From assembly GCA_947561585.1 (NCBI GenBank), contig CANNZV010000257.1, positions 248,001-312,000 of the forward strand: a DNA stretch of 64,000 nucleotides, in the 5' to 3' direction. Below are positions 37,701 through 52,700 of this stretch, piece after piece. Source of the DNA: Caprella mutica (Eukaryota > Arthropoda > Malacostraca > Amphipoda > Caprellidae). Made by a program: the position numbers and the translations under genes. The notes beneath the pieces are model-generated. The model was given only the letters and a program-made list of their open reading frames with translations. It was not told the origin of the DNA and searched no databases. Position 1 is the first letter of the stretch; each line of letters begins with the position of its first letter.

Positions 37701-40700
37701 CTGGTACGATAAGAATTCTTTCCCTCTCAAAACAAATATGATTTATTGATAAAAAATTAAGTCTCTAATTATTTATAATTTGGTCTGATTTACCATAGAT
37801 TGTTGATTCCAATTCACTGACATGCGTTCCTATATCTTCTTCTTGTTTTCTTTTTCTTCGGTAAACGAGAAATCTGTGAATGCATTAGGTATTTTATCCA
37901 TTAGGAAAATTATTTCATAAAAACCTTCGAATTAAAAAGTTTCCAAGTTATTTAGCGATAATATTTTATCCCACCGGTTTGGTCAGACATCTGAAATTCA
38001 CTTCAAAGTTCAAAATAACTTTATTTTTGATCACTCTTTTAATTACCCAATGGAAACTAGAGCGATTGCTACGAGAATAATGGTCAGGGGCACTATCCAA
38101 AGATTTTGATTAGGCTGATGAAGTGATCCACCAGCTGTGAAAGTTATTTTAGGTTCTTCCACTAGTAGCCGGTCATCTGAAAAAGTGATGAGAATATCAT
38201 GAAAAAACAACCGATCACTATTATATAATTTACTCTTAACTTCATCAAAATTGTTACACTTACTGTTTAGTTTGAGTTCAATGAGGGGGATAATAGAATA
38301 TACCTCTCCACAAATAAGAGGTGGATTGTTAGGTGAGTCACCTGAGCCAACTGTGAATTCTCTGTTGTTCTGAAGGAATGAAATTAATTTCAAACTTGTT
38401 CTGCTAATCCATATTTATCTAATCAGATGTAGGATAAGTTTGACAAATACAAAAATTTAACAAACCTCAACAACCCCGGCCACATATGATTTAGTTCCCG
38501 ATTCTTCTTCTCCTGAACGCTTCTTTCTCATTCTAGCTCTGTTGTATTCGTCATAAAGATCAGTAAAGTTTATCCTTTCTTCTCCATATCCTCTGACGAC
38601 AATGATGACCACATTTCTAGTTGGATGAAATTTCATTCAGTTGATTACTATTAATTTGATTTTTTTAAATATAACAATAACATATTATTTATAAATTGAA
38701 TAAGTTACACACATTGAGGAGTCTCCTGATTCGATTATTGGTATTTTGATTACTATTGTAGTATTGGTGATGGTGACTGATAAGAATTTATCAGTAAGCA
38801 CTGGTTCAGCCAGTTTCGTGTTAGTAGCTGTTTCTGCCACACTACTGCAAGCCTTTACGTTACAGCATCCACTTTTCACTAGATATTTGGAACTGGGTCT
38901 CAACCCGGTAAACTGAAAATAATAAGACAATTCAGTTTGACATATCAATCTCAAAATCATACTTGATAGTTCAATTAATTTATGTTTTCATAATTCCTAC
39001 AGTGAATGTGTATTCCTTCTGCGGAATGACTGAATGTTTGGAGCTATTTTGCTGAAGAAGACTCCCCTCATGCAAGCTAGTCCAGCAACTTGGTTGTTCA
39101 CCTAAGTACTGAGATGTAGTGACTACAACATCCATCACGTTAAGAGCGTTCATAGGCATCAGAGTGGGTTTACCTGGAGCTGAAATATTTAAAACAATAA
39201 TAGGTTTATTTCAGACTGTTTGTTCAGTTAATAATGAAAAAGTATATACCAATTTATTAAATGGAATATATTCTGAATATACTATACCTGTTGGTGTCGT
39301 CAATCCAAAAACAGTTTGTGAATCATCTGAACATTCACGTGCATCACTACTCTTGCAGCTCTGGACCTTGAAAATCGTTATGTTATGTTATGATAAAATG
39401 TGAATATTAAAAGTAGATAATAATAGAGAAGAAACATTTGAAAACTATACAATAAATTAAATTATCAAAACAATTCTGTCCATCATCTGATAAACATAAA
39501 GCTAACTTACTAATATTGTAAAATATATTTTGGACAACTAATTTTGTTCCGGGAAATTTCAATTTAATGTCATTACTCCCAACGGTGTTCCGATGTTCCT
39601 GCGCCTCTGTCTCTGTTCTAGTTTTTTATGAGATTTGCTGTGCAAATTTGTGTACTTAATATGCGCAGATGAGAACTCACGAGTGAACAGCTGAGATCTA
39701 ATTTTGTCTTATATTTTTAGATATATTAGCATTAATATTTTTTAGTGAATTAAAATAATCTAATTTACTGTGCAATAATAAACAGATAGGGGAAGTGAAC
39801 AGCAGATGTTATTATTAGTCATTTGGGGGGAGATTTTAATGTGAGACATGGAGAGGTGGAAGCAGAACATAATATCGTACTCTCATTTATTGGCAGTTGT
39901 AATGATGAAAATTGAAGGTGAAGTAAATAAATATTATATCAGATTTTGAAATAAAAACTCTACTCGTCAGTTCTATGGGACTTTTAAAAACAACTCAGAA
40001 AGAAAATTAAGAGGAAAACTGGGAAATACCAGTGAAGAAGAATAAAATGGACTTTCATCTCTCAAAATTGACTATCTTGCCTATAACTAATTATTCCACC
40101 TTCAATCTGTAGTTGACATTGAAGTTGAGATTTTCTAGCTGGTAGCAGATATAACCAACTGAGGATTCACAGAAGGATGTAGGATTTACAGTTTTTCTCT
40201 CCCACCTATTCTTGTTTCTGTAGCTGAGTTTGTAGGATTGAATTGAGGCGAGGGATGGACAGGGTATCAACCATTCCAAGAAGAGGGAATTGTTTGATGC
40301 TCCGCTAACTTTAAAATCTTGAACAACTGCTGGACCTGCATTTTTTTATATTTATGATAATTAGGAGTATCAAACGCGTCATTTTATAACAAAATTAAAT
40401 ATTAAATCATCAAACCTACTCTCTGCCTCCTTTGTAGAAAAGACACCCTCAGTAGATATAGATTGGCCAATGGAGTTCTCCAAATAGACCCTAATGGAGT
40501 ATCTTGTGTAGTCTTCCAAGATACTGAAATACTTTCTTAGAGCTGTGGAGTACGTGAATTTGTCCTCAATGATGTCTTCATATAGTGTGGCATTAGGACA
40601 TTTTGGTAATTTCTTTATTTTCCAAACCGATGTGATATTTGGACCATGAAACTTCTGACATTCAGATGCTATTTCAATATTACATTGTAGAGATTTATAT

Positions 40701-43700
40701 TGTGATGTAGGACTGCAACTCAGCTCTCGCCATTCTATATCAGGAACTGGAAAATATAAAAAGTCATGAACGGTGCGGTATATAATTATTTGTGTCTTCA
40801 CGTACTAAAAGGGAAGGTAGAAAATCGAATTAAGTTTTAAATAATATAGGCATCATTTATTATGTGATTTGTTATTTTTGGCCATCTAAATATCAATGAT
40901 TAAATAAATAGAGGTACAATTAATTTTTACATAGCGCCATTTTTGTCACCGATTTTCTTTTACAATCGTAGAGGCAGTACAGATTTGCATGAGGACGAGT
41001 GAAGAAATCGATTGTGGTGACACCTGATGGCGTCATGTGCAACATAAGAAAATTGTATTTAATAAGTAATGACGCAATTTTTAATTCAAATTAATTAATA
41101 ATTTGGTATTTTTCATTAATTAATAATTTAGTAAGTAATTGTTAACAGTATATTTAATAACAGTGTAAAAAAACATATTTTAAATAGAAAATGAAATAGA
41201 AAACAAATGAAATTTTTTTTATTTAAATATATAAATTTTTTATTAAATAAATAAAATTTACTGATATTACCTTATTCTATTCCATTTTACAATTTTTTCT
41301 ATTTAGAAAACAACTTTTAATACTTATTATTAAAGATGAAATAATAATTTTAATCAACATGTTTTTTGAATAACAGTATTATTAAATAAACTACTCTTAA
41401 GTTGTACTCCAACTCCACCAGGTGTCACCACAATCTTTTTCTTTTCTCGTCTTCACATCTTCTCGGTCCTCACGACAGAATAATACACTGGCTGTTTAAT
41501 TCGAATAAACTTTGTATTTACCAAAATATACAGTTATACACTCATTTTCAAAATTGTAATGCTAGAAATATTTTATTAGTTAATATAGTGTATAAAACTG
41601 AATATGTAATTCAAATTCTATTATCTATTGCATATTCACGCAGATAGTTTACATAATTCAAACGTAAATGAAGATTCAGGTTCATATAGCGGGATATAAT
41701 TTAAATAAATCCATCTACCGATCGTTCGATCAAACTTATGTTATCAATAAAACCCTTTTAGCTCTGAAAATAGAGTGATATTTGCCGAAATAATTATAAA
41801 TTTTATTGCATCCTGTAGATATTTAAAATATATGAACAATCCTAAATTAAATCATGATATAAAATATCATAATATGTCTCTATTGATTAATGATTATCCT
41901 TCATACTACGTTAATTTTTTTTAAAATAGCTCTTTAAAGTAATTTTTATTCTCGTGTAAGTATGGTGGAGTATCACTTACCTTCATTTGGAGGTGTGGAG
42001 AAGGTGTGACAAGTAGGTGTGGATTTACCTCCTCTATTCACTCCAACAACACAAACTTTGTACTTCGCAGAGTACCAAAAGTGATTATTGTAGTCAAGTA
42101 TCACCTCAGTGTCAGTCACTGCAACTGTTGTTACATTGGGACTAATCATGTACTGGCATCCAATGTATCGAACAAACTGAAAATTAAAATGTCTGTTACT
42201 ATCTTCTCAATAAGAAATGTATTTATTATCGTGATAGTTTGTTACATATTCATGAGTCTTACCTCCGTAGTTACTTCGTAGCTACTAGAATAATTAGCTT
42301 CATTCCATACGATGAGAGTTCTATCAGAGGTGACATTTTTTCGAATGTAGTCTGGAGACACGGGGGCTGTTGAAAAGAATTTAAAAGATTAAAAAAGTAG
42401 GATTGATTTCATAATTAATCCATTTATCATGTTTTTTGCAGATATTTTCTCTCTGACTATTTTTAATTTCAAATATCATATCTTATAAGTAAAAAACTAG
42501 TATTTTCTCTGAATATAACTAATTCCTGTCGATAATTGAAGCTTAATTTACGTTTGCAAATCGCTAAGATAGTAATGGTCAAAATCAAAGGAATTAACAA
42601 AATAAGTAAAAATTATTATATTTATGGAGAAAATATGAACGATTGAAAAATTTCATATCATATATGTTAATTTTATGTATTGAATTTCGATTTTCAAAAA
42701 CCTACTTAACGATATGATGTTTCAAAATATTTATCAATTTATTTTTCAAATCATACTATATACCAATAAAAATAAATAATATAAATTAGCAAATATATAT
42801 CAATTGAAGTAATATCTTGTTAGATAATGTTACACTAAGTAATGACATTTGCAATAACTATTCAATTTGTCTTTCATTAACGCAACACTGGGATTTAATA
42901 GGTTAAAATAGCCCATTATATTAAATGTGAACAATTTGTAAAAATATTTTTTGTTACGGTTGTCAACTGGTCATGAATTGATGACCTTGAAAACCTCATA
43001 TGGCATAAGTGAAATATTTATTAAGAATTGTAATAATAAAATATTAATTTTCCCTCTTCCTACGTAATGTTTAGAATGATTCACACAGCTTTTATTTCTT
43101 ACGATTTGGTAGCGTGGTAACAGTTTTCGTCTTGCCATCCAATGTTATTCGATAAAGAGTATCAGCTGTCAGACCATGGATTGTAAATTCTGCGAAGTAA
43201 CCGGATGTGTCAATTATGGTTTTTGCACCATCCATAACAAGGATAGGATACCTCACTCTGGGACAGAGTGGTCCATTTCTGTGTACCTGGTGATAAGAGA
43301 AAATCAACAACAGAACTCTTACTAAATCTCAAAGATTATAAACATGCATGGAAATATTACCCATTCAACAGTGACGGAAATCTGACCAATGTTAGTAACA
43401 TTGTAGTCAGCACTAGAGTACGTGTCTGTTAGAGGGAAATACATTAATAATAATAGCATAATTCAACAGAATAAACTTATAGTTAATGATATGTAATGCC
43501 GACACACACTTTGTTGTACTGTGCAAACACCGCAGGTACAGATGCGTCATTTGAGTTTTCTCTAAGAAAGGGCAGTTAACCCAGTCTGTACTCCCAAATG
43601 ACGCACCTGCACAGGTAATTCTATTGATTTAGCGTGATGTTGCTACATGCACGCTGTGACTTTATAAAGGAAATTATACAGCTTGACACTGCGTATTGAA

Positions 43701-46700
43701 GGAACATTTGTTATGTTTTAAGTCACTATGGAATAGATTTCACCGAATTTTATAGAATGTGAAATGAAATTTACACTTGAGTATATTTTATTTGAATATA
43801 ACAGTAACAATGATAACATGACAAGACTTTGTTTGAAATACTTACCACTGTGCAGTTCAAATAAACATTGATTTCAAATCAAAAAAAAATAATTTCAACT
43901 GAGTTATAGTTACCCAGACAAGGCAATGTTACATTATGGCTCTGTATTCTCATGTTATATCTCTCCGTTGCTTTTCCTCTGTTAGTCAAAATATTTAGTT
44001 TGATGTTGTAACTATTGCCTCTGAAGAAATCGTAACTGAACTCTGTGAGAAGAAATGAAGTTAAGATTAATATATTGTTAGATTAACTACCTCTTACATT
44101 ATCACGCTAGTGTCTGTTCAGGTAATTTGTCTACAAACCTCTTCGTTGTCCAGGGTAGGTAGGAATGTTTGCATTTTCACTGTGGGTGTATATATCTTCT
44201 ATCGATATTTCGTACCTGAACAGAAATATTTAATTTTTATGAAAATGAAAAGAAAATAGAAAGGCAAATAAAATAAGAACATTGATGGTAAATGATGGAA
44301 TGTAAGTTTTCTTTAATTAATGATGGTCTATAACTATTAATGTTATTATAATATATTTTTATACTATTTTCTTGAGATAAATTTTCTATTCAAGATAATC
44401 ACTGATGAAAATGATCTCTGCCATTACTCTTCGTGTATTTTACCAGTTTTTCTCACCTTAGTTCCCCGTCTGTGTCCGACAGCTCACCATCGTCATAATC
44501 TGAATCCCATTCGGAGAAAGTGACTGCACAGCCTCTGACGTCACAGTCAGTGATGAGGGGAGGCTTTCTAAATCTCGGTAAATTGAGAGGAGCTTTGTCT
44601 GACATTTTGGAGAGAGAAATTGTCTTTAGAATTGACTTACACGCCTCAGGAGTGACTTGGAATCACAAGAAATGCTACTGTTGTGAGGATGGACAAATGA
44701 AATATTCACATCTGAGGCCTTTTAAACATATTAGTTTTATAATTTAATCTACAATACAAACAAAATTGATACAAGTAATTATACTTTTATTTACCTTCAT
44801 TACAAAGATTTTCATTCTTGCATCTCTGATTACACCTGCCGTAACTGTCACAGGTGCCACCATTGCAATAATAACATCTGCTAAGACAGTCTGGTCCGTA
44901 ATTCCTAGCATCACATTCTATTGGAAAATGCCATTGGATTAAAAGATAGCCATAAATGTGTAAATTGAGGCCTCTTACTTGAGACTTTAATTCCTCTTTA
45001 AATTTTTTTAAATTTATGCATCTGAATTAACTCTATCTTACTTCTATTTTACACAAAAGTATTGGCATACGAATACAGGTAAGAAAGATTGATTTAACCA
45101 ATCCATACAATCGATTTAAATAAGCAATTTGTGTAATATTTAACTATACATAAAAATTGAAGAAGGTTGTACCACTCATTTTACTAAATAATATTTATAC
45201 ATTATAATAAAAGTACATTCCGAAGTCATTTATCTTTACTAAACAACTGACATATCATTTAAAACCACTCATGAAAATTCATCATAATTTATATCTCTAA
45301 TAATTGTCAATCGAAATTAAAGAACTATTATGTTTTTATATGAAGAGTAATCACCTGCAGCGCATCTTGGCGGCTTGAATCCTGGTTGACATGAGCAACC
45401 TTTCGGATCACGCAAACAGAACGTAAGGCCTTTACAGGTTCCACTTTTGTTTCCTCTCCACAATGAATGTATTCTGCTGCAGTCCAAGTGACATTCTGCT
45501 CCAAATTTATTGGCTGGGCAAACTTCGGGAATGAAAAGAAAATATCCGATAATTTGATTAAAGTTCTTTATATTCAATATTAACTCTCGCACTGTCATAT
45601 ATTTAACGGTAATTAGATATTAAGGTATCGTTGTTTACATATGTTTTTTTAGAGTAATTGTATTTAGATAACAGTAAAAGAGACTTGCAATTGATTTGAT
45701 TAGTCGGAAGTTAGCCTTTTTTATTCTTTGCTTAGAAAGTTGGAGGGTAGTAAAAAACACACACGAATAATTTTAAATAGATATTATCATAAATAAATAG
45801 AACTATAAAATGGTTTGCAGTTTTATAACCAGTAGGCTTAGATCTAATGAATAGAGTAAAGAAAATGTTCAGCATTGAAGGGATAATTAGTGGTTAGTGA
45901 TATTAACCTGACTAATATCATCAAATCATTTATTTAGTTCTTCATTTATTTAGTGACATTTCTGTATCCAAGAGAGAAAGAAGTGAGGGAGTGATAGAAA
46001 ATGGAGTGGGATTTTCCAATAATATCTTCCTCCTCTGGGATACATAACTTAGCATTAGGATGCATAACTTAGCCTTAGGATACATAACTTAGCCTTAGGA
46101 TACATAACTTAGCATTAAGATACATAACTTAGCCTTAGGATACATAACTTAGCCTTAGGATACATAACTTAGCATTAAGATACATAACTTAGCCTTAGGA
46201 TACATAACTTAGCCTTAGGATACATAACTTAGCCTGGTGGTTTAGAAAAATGAACAATGAAATCAAGATAATAAATACAATATGTGTTTTCAGAACAATA
46301 ATAATCGGAATTAATTCAAGAATGTAAGATATTAGGAATGAACGTAGTAAAACTCCTATCATGCGACACTTTCTCAACTCTATGTTCAATCGACCAGTAG
46401 CCTCAATTAAGTACTTGCTGAAAACATTTGAAAAAAATAGTTAGCTGCTGAATTTACTGAAGTAACATAGGGTTTTATATTCCAAACCAATATATAAGGA
46501 GGAAAAAAATGAATTGAAATAAAATTAATGGAATTTTGACAGAAAATCTTAAATAATAAATGTTATATTTCAACATAACCTGTTCATCATATATACGTCC
46601 GACTAAAATATTATAACTTTTTGTATCTTTGCTTTCTACGATGGTAGTTTGTGTTGTTCTTGAGATGATTTGCAATAATATTTTCAAAGAGAGGTTTCAC

Positions 46701-49700
46701 TTTCTATTTTAGTATAAAGCATCATAACCTGTTAATCGCAACTATGGTTCATATTATTAATTAGTAAGATGCTACGATATCGAACTCACAGTTTTGGCAG
46801 TTCTTGCCCCTGGTGCCGGAAGAACAGACGCATTCTCCAGTGTCCGAATCGCACTCTCCGTTGTTGAGACAATCTCTACACCAGCCAGAGCAATTGGCCC
46901 CAGAACGACCCTTCTTGCACCCTGAGTCATTAATTAGAGAGATTTGAAAAAAAAGTCCGAATTAATTGATTCATCAAGTAATTCAGACTTCTATATTCAG
47001 TTATATAAAAGGAAGATGAAAAAAAAAGAATAAAAGATTTTACTGAGAAGAAATAAACTTGGTGAATTCAATCTAGGAAAGGATGAAGAATAAAATATTA
47101 TTAGGTAGTTTTGAAATGACTATTAACGCGTTTTAAATAAATCCAATTTTATATAAGAACGAAACTTTTTTAGGTTATTTGTTCTTTTCACTAATGTATA
47201 ACTTGATAAAAGGAGTTATATTTGCAAGTTATTCTCACCTCTCACAATTAGTCGGGAATAGGCTTGGTAAAAACTATTACTATGACTGTTATACAGTCCC
47301 TGGTCAGAGAGAGAGACATTAGTTATCTCTATATCACTTCCTTGTACTGTGCCGGAGATGGGAGAGGGAGGCAATCTGACAGGACTGATGTTGTACCAAC
47401 TTCTATCGATGTACTGCAGTTTAACTGATTCTTCTAAACTGGCAGTGACAGTTGGATAGATAGCTTCAAACTTATCTGAAATTTCAGACAGTTAATAACA
47501 TGATGAATGAGTTTATTAAATGCCACCTAGGTAATGAATCTATAGATTTGCATTTCTTGACATTGCTTAGAAAAACTCGGAATACTGTATTTCCTTAGTA
47601 AATGCTGGGGAAAACCTAAAGTAATAATTATTGAATGTTTTAAGTTCCGTTTGATTTTACGATTACGAACTTAGCCTCTGCTATTCAAACAATAAAACAA
47701 ACAAATCCTTCTCAAACTGTTCGAAAAAATTCATAATAATGTCAGATGGACACTAACATTAACATCGGAAAATAATAGACTAATTAGCTCTCAAAAATAT
47801 TGTATGATTACAGAAAAGAGTATCGGTTTAATGAATCAAGGATATTGTTTAGAATTAACATTTAATAACTAATTGGCAAATAATAATTCTGCCACTTTAT
47901 TATTCAAAAAATTATAATCAATTAATAATGTAAAAAGGAATACAATTTTAGTGAGTGCAGACAGCATATCATCACAATGGTTGGTTATTATTTTCATTGT
48001 TGAAGTACATTTCAATAAAAAAAAACTGATAAAATGTTTATTCAAACCACATCGAGGAATCATAAAATGCAATATAACATTGAAATAACCCTTTCAATGT
48101 TACTTAAAAGGGAATACCACAGATATCTGTCCTACACTGAGAAAAATAAACAACTCCAACTGATGCACTCAGGTGTTTCGAGTTCACCCTATGGCTTTGT
48201 CTCTAAAGCAAGACACTTTAGTGCATCCAAACTATAGTTTGGATGCACTAAAGTGCATCAGTTCGATGCATTTAGTGTCTCAGCTATAAGTTTGTTAAAT
48301 TGACGAGGAAATTATTTTCATCATTTTAACAAAGGAAAATTTGTGACACTAAAATGCATCGAACTGATGCACTTTCGAACTTTAGTGCATCCAAACTATA
48401 GTTTGATGCACTAAAGTGTTTCGCTTTAGATACCAAGCCATAGGGTGAACTTGAAGCAGCTGAGTGCATCAGAATTTCTCTGAGTGTATTTACCATTAGT
48501 AAACCCAAAGATAGCAGTGATGTCCATATCAATGTTTGGCCCCATGCATCTAAGTACGCGAATACCACTTGTTGTTGATTCTATTCTCAGTGCGTTAATA
48601 CTTGCATGTTCACTGTCTTCGAATATATCATCATACAGTAGTCTGCCGTAACTCCATTTAGTGATATTTGGCTTTGCAGATGAGCTTCTCAAAGTTTCCT
48701 GGCTATTTGGTAAGCAAGTGACATAAGCGTCTGTTCTCCCTGACTGCTGATTGTTGTTATGAACCATGACCAACTCATCGGTACCTGCACCTGTGAATAT
48801 CTTCATTGTTAAAGAGAATAAATTTTAAATATTTTAACAATATAGAATTTCTGCTTAATTATTAACCTACTTATAAATTGTTTTAGAAATTAAATATACA
48901 ATAGTTTTTGTCCTCTCAAAATAAATTTACCGAAAATCTTAATAATCGTTTACCTTTAAATTTTTAAAAGTAGATTGTTATTTCTAATATCTTACATTTC
49001 CAGTTAGATATTAGAAAATATTATATTCAACATTCTTGATGGTAATTGATCTTCATTTGTATTAATACCATCAGTGTAGAGTGATGGTAATCTATTATTA
49101 CCATCAGTGTAGAGTAATGGTAATCTATTATTACCATCAGTGTAGAGTAATGGTAATCTATTATTACCATCAGTGTAGAGTAATGGTAATCTATTATTAC
49201 CATCAGTGTAGAGTAATGGTAATCTATTATTACCATCAGTGTAGAGTAATGGTAATCTATTATTACCATCAGTGTAGAGTAATGGTAATCTATTATTACC
49301 ATCAGTGTAGAGTAATGGTAATCTATTATTACCATCAGTGTAGAGTAATGGTAATCTATTATTACCATCAGTGTAGAGTAATGGTAATCTATTATTACCA
49401 TTAGTGTAGAGTAATGGTAATCTATTATTACCATTAGTGTAGAGTAATGGTAATCTATTATTACCATCAGTGTAGAGTAATGGTAATCTATTATTACCAT
49501 CAGTGTAGAGTAATGGTAATCTATTATTACCATCAGTGTAGAGTAATGGTAATCTATTATTACCATCAGTGTAGAGTAATGGTAATCTATTATTACCATC
49601 AGTGTAGAGTAATGGTAATCTATTATTACCATCAGTGTAGAGTAATGGTAATCTATTATTACCATCAGTGTAGAGTAATGGTAATCTATTATTACCATCA

Positions 49701-52700
49701 GTGTAGAGTAATGGTAATCTATTATTACCATCAGTGTAGAGTAATGGTAATCTATTATTACCATCAGTGTAGAGTAATGGTAATCTATTATTACCATCAG
49801 TGTAGAGTAATGGTAATCTATTATTACCATCAGTGTAGAGTAATGGTAATCTATTATTACCATTAGTGTAGAGTAATGGTAATCTATTATTACCATTAGT
49901 GTAGAGTAATGGTAATCTATTATTACCATCAGTGTAGAGTAATGGTAATCTATTATTACCATCAGTGTAGAGTAATGGTAATCTATTATTACCATCAGTG
50001 TAGAGTAATGGTAATCTATTATTACCATCAGTGTAGAGTAATGGTAATCTATTATTACCATCAGTGTAGAGTAATGGTAATCTATTATTACCATTAGTGT
50101 AGAGTAATGGTAATCTATTATTACCATTAGTGTAGAGTAATGGTAATCTATTATTACCATTAGTGTAGAGTAATGATAATCTATTATTACCATTAGTGTA
50201 GAGTAATGGTAATCTATTATTACCATTAGTGTAGAGTAATGGTAATCTATTATTACCATTAGTGTAGAGTAATGGTAATCTATTATTACCATTAGTGTAG
50301 AGTAATGGTAATCTATTATTACCATTAGTGTAGAGTAATGGTAATCTATTATTACCATTAGTGTAGAGCAATGGTAATCTATTATTACCATTAGTGTAGA
50401 GTAATGGTAATCTATTATTACCATTAGTGTAGAGTAATGGTAATCTATTATTACCATTAGTGTAGAGTAATGGTAATCTATTATTACCATTAGTGTAGAG
50501 TAATGGTAATCTATTATCACCATCAGTGTAGAGTAATGGTAATCTATTATTACCATTAGTGTAGAGTAATGGTAATCTATTGTTTGTAATTTATTTTTCT
50601 GGGGCAAGAGACTGTAAACATAAACTTTAAATGTTGAACTATAATAATTCCGCTGTATTTAGTAATCACTTTATAATATAGGGGTATGATTAACTTGTCC
50701 CCTTTTAGGGTAAGTTCCGAGTTATTGTACGGTTTATATTTTCTACCAAATAATAAATAACTCCTGAAAATGCTCTGGTAGAAGATAGAAAATAAGCAAA
50801 GTGAAATGAGGGACTGTGGGACACTCAGTTGGTGAGGAGAGCAGATGATATTAGTGCTGATGTGGCTAGTGAGCATTGGCAAAAATGTATGCAAATACTA
50901 ACTGAAAAAAGGAAATTGTTGTTCACTGTTTATTACAGAGAAAAATTATTTAATAAGTTCCACTCAGTGCAAAATATCGTTCAAGAGAACATTTCATTAC
51001 GAATGTTTTCAGCAGAAAATAAAATTTAAACACAAAAAATAATTATTGGTAATTAAAAATGTAATAAAATATAAAGAAAATTTGAATGAATGAGCCAGCA
51101 TTCAATTTTAAAACTCACGATCAGTCTGAACGAATCTCTCGTTTGTGAAATGAAATCCTATGTCTTCTTCCCTGCAATAAAGATATTGTAATCATTCTTA
51201 TTTCGAATATATCCTATTTAATTAGTTCTCAAATTTGTATCATCCAATATTGGCAATAATATTAAAATCACCATTGTGAAATATTTACTCTAATATTATA
51301 ATTCAGTAACGGATTTACTTGTTTCCGGAGATTACTCTGTTAGAAATTGTTCCAACAAACGTTTCTTGCGTTGCAGTCTGGGTGGAATTTAACGGACTTG
51401 GGGCACCAATGCGTGCTACTCCAGCATGTAGAGCAGAGAGACAGATTAGGGAGTCCTGAAATTAAATAGATAATCACTACACAAATTACTATAACTTAAT
51501 CTATTTTGATCTAACTAATGATATAATTTCAATAATTTGCATGTAAGATAGTTTGAAATCTCACCGGGTGGTACACTGATGTGCCAAAAACAACATCCCT
51601 GTTTTTAAATGGCCACCTTATGCATTCTTCAGGACAACTGGAAATGAATAGAAAGAGAAACTGTCAGCAGAAAAATATAATATTCAGTTGCACAGTTGAA
51701 GAAAAAACCAACTGTGATAACTTATAAACTATTTGATAATTTTCCCTTTTAAAACTGAAACTTTACAACTAGTGAAGACGGTACATAACATAAGCCTAGA
51801 CTGTAAACAAATTTACAATATTTGAAAATGAAAATACCAAAAAGGAATATCATGATTGAATTGGAAAATATATGCACATTTTTCTGAGTTTCCTTCTAAA
51901 TAATTTTCATACCTCAGAAAAAATTAATATTGAATAATTTTCATACGTTAGTGAAAAAATAAATTTCAGTCGGTGTTACAAATTGACGATATGAAAGTAT
52001 TATTATACATTGAAAATCCTAACGTTTATCTCCTTTTTAATATTAATTTGAAGTGTACGATAATTGTACATGTAATATAACATTACGATCATTTTCGAAT
52101 ATATTTTCATCGTATAAAGTTTTCTATCATATTCTCTAATAAAATCTAATCACTGCTGAACATTACGTCAGACATAAAATGGAGGACATGTTGAGACAGT
52201 CGGTAGATGGTAAGGAAGGAACTAAAACGAAATATAGATTTTCTAATTATTGTCTGATAATCATGAAGTTAATGATAAAGACCAAAGATTATTATGTTAA
52301 ATTTTTCTGCATTAGAAGTATTCGTATTTTTATGTATTTTGTACAAGCACACTTTTAACACCGTTTACTATAATCACAATTGCATCAATATACATGGATT
52401 TATTTTTTGAATCTTTCAAATAGACAAATACGATTTTTTTTTTAATTCAAGGAGTTACTAGTTTTTAAGATACATTGATTTAAAGTTAGGTTTCATAACT
52501 TTTTTGATCCACCCTGTATATAATTTTTCTCAATATTAGCTAGAATTAAAGATATGTACTTTATACTTGGTAAATATGGTACCAATCGATGTGTTTTATC
52601 CAATTTAATTTATAATCTATGGATCAAATCAACACACAATTATATTATAAGTAAGGGGATTAGTAGTTTTGAAATGTAATATATTTATCCTCTGTTTCAC

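Noticed and set aside
45317..45598. Separate small secreted EGF gene starting at the ATG near 45598
   Set aside because: The upstream codons are intron; the acceptor CCCGAAG at 45523-45529 joins the EGF exon in phase to exon 7 of the receptor.
49004..50607. 455- and 526-codon minus ORFs and plus-strand MVIYYYHQCR ORFs
   Set aside because: Stop-free 33-bp array inside a receptor intron; open on both strands at once.
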